A stretch of 64,000 bases of DNA, from positions 482,884 to 546,883 of the forward strand of contig CP010425.1 in the NCBI GenBank assembly GCA_000830295.1, in the 5' to 3' direction. The notes beneath the pieces are model-generated. The model was given only the letters and a program-made list of their open reading frames with translations, had not been told where the DNA came from and ran no database searches. This DNA is from an archaeon GW2011_AR15. Lineage in GTDB: Archaea; Nanobdellota; Nanobdellia; Woesearchaeales; GW2011-AR15. The position numbers and the translations under genes were made by a program. Of this stretch, positions 60,612 to 64,000 are shown one piece after another. Position 1 is the stretch's first letter; every line of letters begins with the position of its first letter.

Positions 60612-61244
60612 ATGCAGTTGTCCCAAAAAGAGGTGGGGAAACTTCTTAAAAAATACAGGATAAGTATGCCTGAGACACATATTCTTAGCAGCAGCCATAT
60701 AACCGGCACGGGCCTGAAATTTCCTGCAGTTCTGAAAGTGGATTCGCCTGAAGTAATCCACAAATCAGACATGGGGCTTGTATTTACAGGGCTGAGAAGC
60801 ATCCATGATATCAACAGCAGTCTCCATACAGCGCAGACAATACTGGAAATGCACATGATAAAGGATTACAGCTTTGTATTGCAGGAGACTGCCAGGGGCC
60901 ATGAGGTTATAATGGGGATGAAGCGCGACAGGGCATTCGGCCCTGTTATTATATTCGGCCTTGGAGGCATATTTGTTGAGGTTATCAAAGACGTCAGCAT
61001 GCGGATAGCTCCCCTGACAAAAGAAATGGCCGCGGAAATGATTGAAGAGATAAAAGGGGCAAAAATACTAAGCGGCTACAGGAATACAAAGCCGGCAAAT
61101 AAGGAAAAACTTGCAGGCCTGCTGGTGAAATTATCTGAATTATCAATAAAAGAAAAACATATACAGGAGATTGATTTCAATCCTGTAATCGCCAATGAAA
61201 AAGAGGCCGTAGTTGTGGATGCGAGGATGATAACAGATGCTTGA
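60612..61244 (+). CDS. acdB: Acetyl-CoA synthetase (ADP-forming), beta subunit
   Basis: 210 residues, ATP-grasp_5 domain. KFPAVLKVDSPEVIHKSDMGLV, VLQETARGHEVIMGMKRDRAFGPVIIFGLGG and EIDFNPVIANE. Works with the alpha subunit to make ATP from acyl-CoA, ADP and phosphate, the last energy step of fermentation in many archaea. Overlaps acdA by 8 nt. The divergent TrmB-type regulator may control it. Confidence 0.92.
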   Translation: MQLSQKEVGKLLKKYRISMPETHILSSSHITGTGLKFPAVLKVDSPEVIHKSDMGLVFTGLRSIHDINSSLHTAQTILEMHMIKDYSFVLQETARGHEVIMGMKRDRAFGPVIIFGLGGIFVEVIKDVSMRIAPLTKEMAAEMIEEIKGAKILSGYRNTKPANKEKLAGLLVKLSELSIKEKHIQEIDFNPVIANEKEAVVVDARMITDA

Positions 61245-62625
61245 GAATTTCTTCAGCCCAAAATCAGTGGCAGTGATAGGTGCGTCAAGGGAGAGAAGTT
61301 CTGCAGGCCAGGGAATCCTCAGGAGCCTTCTCAAAGGCGGAGTTTTCAGGAGCAGCACAAACAGGCCGTTCAGAGGAAAGATATATGCTGTTAACCCGAA
61401 GGCGGATAATATCCTCGGTGTAAAATGCTACTCCTCTGTGCTTGGCATAAAGGGGAAAATCGACCTTGCTGTGATTGCAGTCCCTGCAAAAATAGTCTCC
61501 AAGGTAATGAAAGAATGCATGCAGAAAAAAATACATGCGGTCATCATAATTTCGGCCGGGTTTTCAGAAGCAGGCCAGGAAGGGAAAGAATTGGAAAAGC
61601 AGATTCTTGAAATAGCCAGAAAAGGAAAAATAAGGATCTTGGGGCCGAACTGCCTGGGGCTGATGAGGCCTTCCTCAAATCTCAATGCATCTTTTGGTCC
61701 CTGCATGCCGAAAAAAGGAGATGTTGCTTTTTTTTCGCAGTCAGGAGCACTGATAGACAGCGTGATAGACTGGTCGCTTGAAAACAACTATGGGTTCAGC
61801 ACAGTTGTTAGTATTGGAAACAAAGCAGACCTTACAGCAGAGGATTTTTTGCTGTGGGCGGAACACGATAAGGAGACAAAAGCAATTGCATTATATCTTG
61901 AAGACATAAAAGACGGCGGGAGATTCATGGCAGCAGCAAAAAGGGTTTCCGCAAAAAAGCCTATTGTGGCCTTGAAATCAGGAAGGCTGGAAACAGGCAT
62001 GAAGGCTGTGTCAAGCCATACAGGAGGACTGTCGGGAAGTTATGAAATTTACAAGACGGCATTCAGGCAGTCAGGAGTTCACATAGCGAACAGCGTAGAT
62101 GATTTGTTTGAGATGACTGAGGCGCTTGCCCATCAGCCGCCGTGCAGGAACGGAATTGCAATAATAACAAACGGCGGAGGGGCAGGAGTGCTGTGCGCTG
62201 ACCACTGCGAAGAGCTCGGCGTAAAACTTACAGAGCTTAGCGAACATACAATAAGAAAGCTTGACAGCTCAGGAAAAATGCATCCGGCATACTCAAGAAG
62301 CAACCCGCTGGACCTGGTCGGCGATGCCCTTTCTGAAAGATATGATACTGCAATAGATACATTGCTCCAGCAAAAGGACATATACGGGCTGATAGTAATA
62401 CAGACGCTGCAGACAATGACACAGCCTATACTTGACGCTAAGGCAGTTCTAAGGGCAAGGAAAAAATATCCCGGCAAGCCCATAATAACAAGCTACATGG
62501 GAGGCAAGTTCTCAAGGGAGGCAGCCGAGCTTCTTGAAGCCAACAAAGTCCCTGATTTCAACGTGCCGTATAAGGCAGCAAAGGCAATGAAAGCACTGAT
62601 AGACAGGTATCTGTGGCTGCATTAG
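61237..62625 (+). CDS. acdA: Acetyl-CoA synthetase (ADP-forming), alpha subunit
   Basis: 462 residues. CoA-binding domain (SPKSVAVIGASRERSSAG, GPNCLGLM), then CoA-ligase domains with the phospho-histidine at about 261 in VSSHTGGLSGS, and IITNGGGAGVLCADHCEE, NPLDLVGDA. Forms acyl-phosphate and passes phosphate by the His to the beta subunit. Full length for a separate alpha subunit. Confidence 0.95.
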   Translation: MLENFFSPKSVAVIGASRERSSAGQGILRSLLKGGVFRSSTNRPFRGKIYAVNPKADNILGVKCYSSVLGIKGKIDLAVIAVPAKIVSKVMKECMQKKIHAVIIISAGFSEAGQEGKELEKQILEIARKGKIRILGPNCLGLMRPSSNLNASFGPCMPKKGDVAFFSQSGALIDSVIDWSLENNYGFSTVVSIGNKADLTAEDFLLWAEHDKETKAIALYLEDIKDGGRFMAAAKRVSAKKPIVALKSGRLETGMKAVSSHTGGLSGSYEIYKTAFRQSGVHIANSVDDLFEMTEALAHQPPCRNGIAIITNGGGAGVLCADHCEELGVKLTELSEHTIRKLDSSGKMHPAYSRSNPLDLVGDALSERYDTAIDTLLQQKDIYGLIVIQTLQTMTQPILDAKAVLRARKKYPGKPIITSYMGGKFSREAAELLEANKVPDFNVPYKAAKAMKALIDRYLWLH

Positions 62626-62634
62626 GTTTGGAAA

Positions 62635-62648
62635 GCTTTATAATTAAG
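62635..62648 (+). promoter_or_regulatory. TATA box for the deaminase-like gene
   Basis: GCTTTATAATTAAG. Transcription would start near 62667, leaving a leader of about 30 nt before ATG 62698 with GTGAT just ahead of it. Confidence 0.5.
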
Positions 62649-62697
62649 ATAATTCCTGGATTCTGATTGGTGGGGTAAAATTTCATTGCGTGATAAT

Positions 62698-63774
62698 ATG
62701 TGGGAATATGCATTTCTTGACGGGACAAAATATGAACCTTCTAAGCATGATGAATTAATCAAGAAACCGTTATGGGCATTTAGCTCAGAAGAGATGGAAG
62801 AAATGGGGCTCCCCCTAATAAGAGATACGGCAATCACACAGAAATATTTTGACGTAATCCTTGCAGCTGACAAATCAAAACCTACTCCGGACCAGTCCGG
62901 TTTCTATGTTCACACAGGCGGGATGACTGAGAAAGGAAATATTGTATATGGGGGCAACCATGAAAAAGGGAGAGGAAAACAGGACACAATAACACACGGA
63001 GAAGAATCAGTTCTTGCAAGAGCGCTTGATGATTACGGAATAGAAGATCAGATTTCAATTATAGGCTTCTTAAGAGAAAAAGGGTTTGCCCCGGCCCCAA
63101 GGCATTGCGGACCGTGCAGGGACGGAATCCTGAAATATGACACAAGCAGGCTCAAGGTTTTCGGAGCCTCTAAAGACGGCGGGCATGTTGTGGTGTTGCC
63201 TTTCTCCAAATACCTGAAAGAAGATTTTGAAGAGACAGATGAATTCCTGGATTTTCCAGGAGAGCAAATTGAAACAGCTGTACATGGCCTGAAAATAGCA
63301 TCATACAGAGGGCTTTCAGGAACTCCGGAACTTGAAAAGAAAATGGAAGACGGATTATATGGTGCAGTGATTGTGGCAAAGAACGGAAAGATGTGGAAAG
63401 GCAGTTTCAGGGGGGATACAGCATACCACTCTTCATATACAATTTCAGCTGCAATAGACACATTCAGGAATTCCGGATTGTTAAGAGGAAGGGATATAGA
63501 TATAGAAAAACTGATTCTGGTGTCTCAGAATTCCGCTCCGCAAATTCCTTACAAGGACAGGCAATATTTCCTTGATTTTGCAGAATCAGTCCAGCTGTTC
63601 AACAACAGGGGGGATGAGCCTCTTCCTGTTTACATGCTCCAGGCTGATGAAAAAGGGGATATAGTGAAAGGATGGAAAACAGACTCATACGAATGGCTGC
63701 CTCTTCCATTTTCCGGAAAGCTGTTTGGTCTCGGCCCGTCCTACGTGAAGAATATAGAAGCGTTATTAATCTAG
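62698..63774 (+). CDS. Two-domain cytidine-deaminase-like protein
   Basis: 358 residues from ATG 62698; a TTG at 62686 is the alternative. The first domain has the zinc site of the CDA superfamily: THGEESVLARAL (His100, Glu102) and RHCGPCRDG (Cys137, Cys140). The second half (about 185-330) repeats the fold pattern (GAVIVAKNGKMWKG, YHSSYTISAAIDTFRNSGLL, QIPYKDRQYFLDF) without the zinc ligands, as in CDAs with one dead domain. Likely deaminates a base or nucleoside; substrate not clear. Confidence 0.7.
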   Translation: MWEYAFLDGTKYEPSKHDELIKKPLWAFSSEEMEEMGLPLIRDTAITQKYFDVILAADKSKPTPDQSGFYVHTGGMTEKGNIVYGGNHEKGRGKQDTITHGEESVLARALDDYGIEDQISIIGFLREKGFAPAPRHCGPCRDGILKYDTSRLKVFGASKDGGHVVVLPFSKYLKEDFEETDEFLDFPGEQIETAVHGLKIASYRGLSGTPELEKKMEDGLYGAVIVAKNGKMWKGSFRGDTAYHSSYTISAAIDTFRNSGLLRGRDIDIEKLILVSQNSAPQIPYKDRQYFLDFAESVQLFNNRGDEPLPVYMLQADEKGDIVKGWKTDSYEWLPLPFSGKLFGLGPSYVKNIEALLI

Positions 63775-63888
63775 AAAATTACAGACAGATAATCTTCGGC
63801 ATATTTATCTTCAACCCTCTATATTTTCCGGTTTATCCATATTCTCAAAAATATATAATACAATACTATATAATCTAAGATAAGAAAT

Positions 63889-63901
63889 CTTTATAATTAA
63901 G
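63889..63901 (+). promoter_or_regulatory. TATA box for the gene at the right edge
   Basis: CTTTATAATTAAG, centred 29 nt before ATG 63924. The rest of 63775-63923 is AT-rich with no gene seen. Confidence 0.55.
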
Positions 63902-63923
63902 TTTATTTTTAGGATTGGGTAGA

Positions 63924-64000
63924 ATGGCGGGGTTGGATAATTTAGTTTCTACTAATATACGCGACTTCCATGCAAAATTTTCAACTTCACCCGCCGAGCA
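63924..64000 (+). CDS. Start of an unidentified gene (cut by window edge)
   Basis: Open from ATG 63924 to the last base (25 codons, beginning MAGLDNLVST). A TATA box at the right distance supports it. Too short to identify. Confidence 0.5.
   Translation, partial: MAGLDNLVSTNIRDFHAKFSTSPAE

Noticed and set aside
1-64000. tRNA, rRNA, insertion sequences, prophage or integrase sites
   Set aside because: Intergenic stretches are all short (under about 170 nt) and none shows a cloverleaf, terminal inverted repeats, or transposase/integrase reading frames on inspection.

Overview
The window reads as archaeal chromosome, probably from a DPANN lineage (Woesearchaeota/Pacearchaeota-like; an inference from gene content). 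Evidence: archaeal/eukaryotic ribosomal proteins eL34 and eL14, a Hef (XPF/FANCM-like) helicase-nuclease, HerA and NurA, an EMC3/TMCO1-type DUF106 membrane protein, a TrmB-family regulator, ADP-forming acetyl-CoA synthetase, a PGF-pre-PGF surface protein, and archaeal TATA boxes centred mostly 24-30 nt before the start codon (leaderless transcripts). Several starts below were corrected with that spacing rule. No rRNA, tRNA, CRISPR array or transposase was seen, and no stretch longer than 300 nt lacks a gene.

Bases 1 to about 38.2 kb form one large surface-glycan region. It encodes seven extended-SDR sugar-nucleotide enzymes, two nucleotide-sugar dehydrogenases, two DegT-type aminotransferases, nine glycosyltransferases (GT39-like, a methyltransferase-GT2 fusion, five GT4-like, GT9, CgeB-like), a Wzx-like flippase and a radical SAM enzyme. 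Four pathways can be proposed. (1) Gmd, a perosamine-synthase-like aminotransferase and an N-formyltransferase (7.9-12.3 kb) would give GDP-N-formylperosamine; two folate enzymes that supply the formyl donor (5-formyl-THF cyclo-ligase and FolD) lie beside them. (2) GmhA, HldD-like, heptose kinase and a GmhB-HldE2 fusion (22.7-26.1 kb) form a full ADP-heptose operon, with a GT9 heptosyltransferase-like gene close by. (3) A WbpA-like dehydrogenase, Gfo/Idh oxidoreductase, aminotransferase and GNAT (12.4-21.0 kb) could make an acetylated amino-uronic acid. (4) A UDP-xylose-synthase-like gene heads an operon with a carbamoyltransferase and small SxtJ/DUF5989-type membrane proteins (34.8-38.2 kb).

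At 38.3-41.2 kb is a large secreted protein with Ig-like repeats, about 55 N-glycosylation sequons, a PGF-pre-PGF domain and a C-terminal membrane anchor. It is a plausible acceptor for the glycans, although no oligosaccharyltransferase lies in the window.

From 41.2 kb to the end the genes are mostly housekeeping: HerA, an AsnB-like synthetase, FolC, a lipoprotein, an ECF-S-like membrane protein, NurA, topoisomerase I, ScpB with an unrecognised coupled partner, a lone Lrp/AsnC sensor domain, Hef, DUF106, a GH5-like hydrolase, eL34, eL14, TrmB, AcdB/AcdA and a two-domain cytidine-deaminase-like protein. Several unrecognised small proteins lie among them. Both window edges cut a gene.
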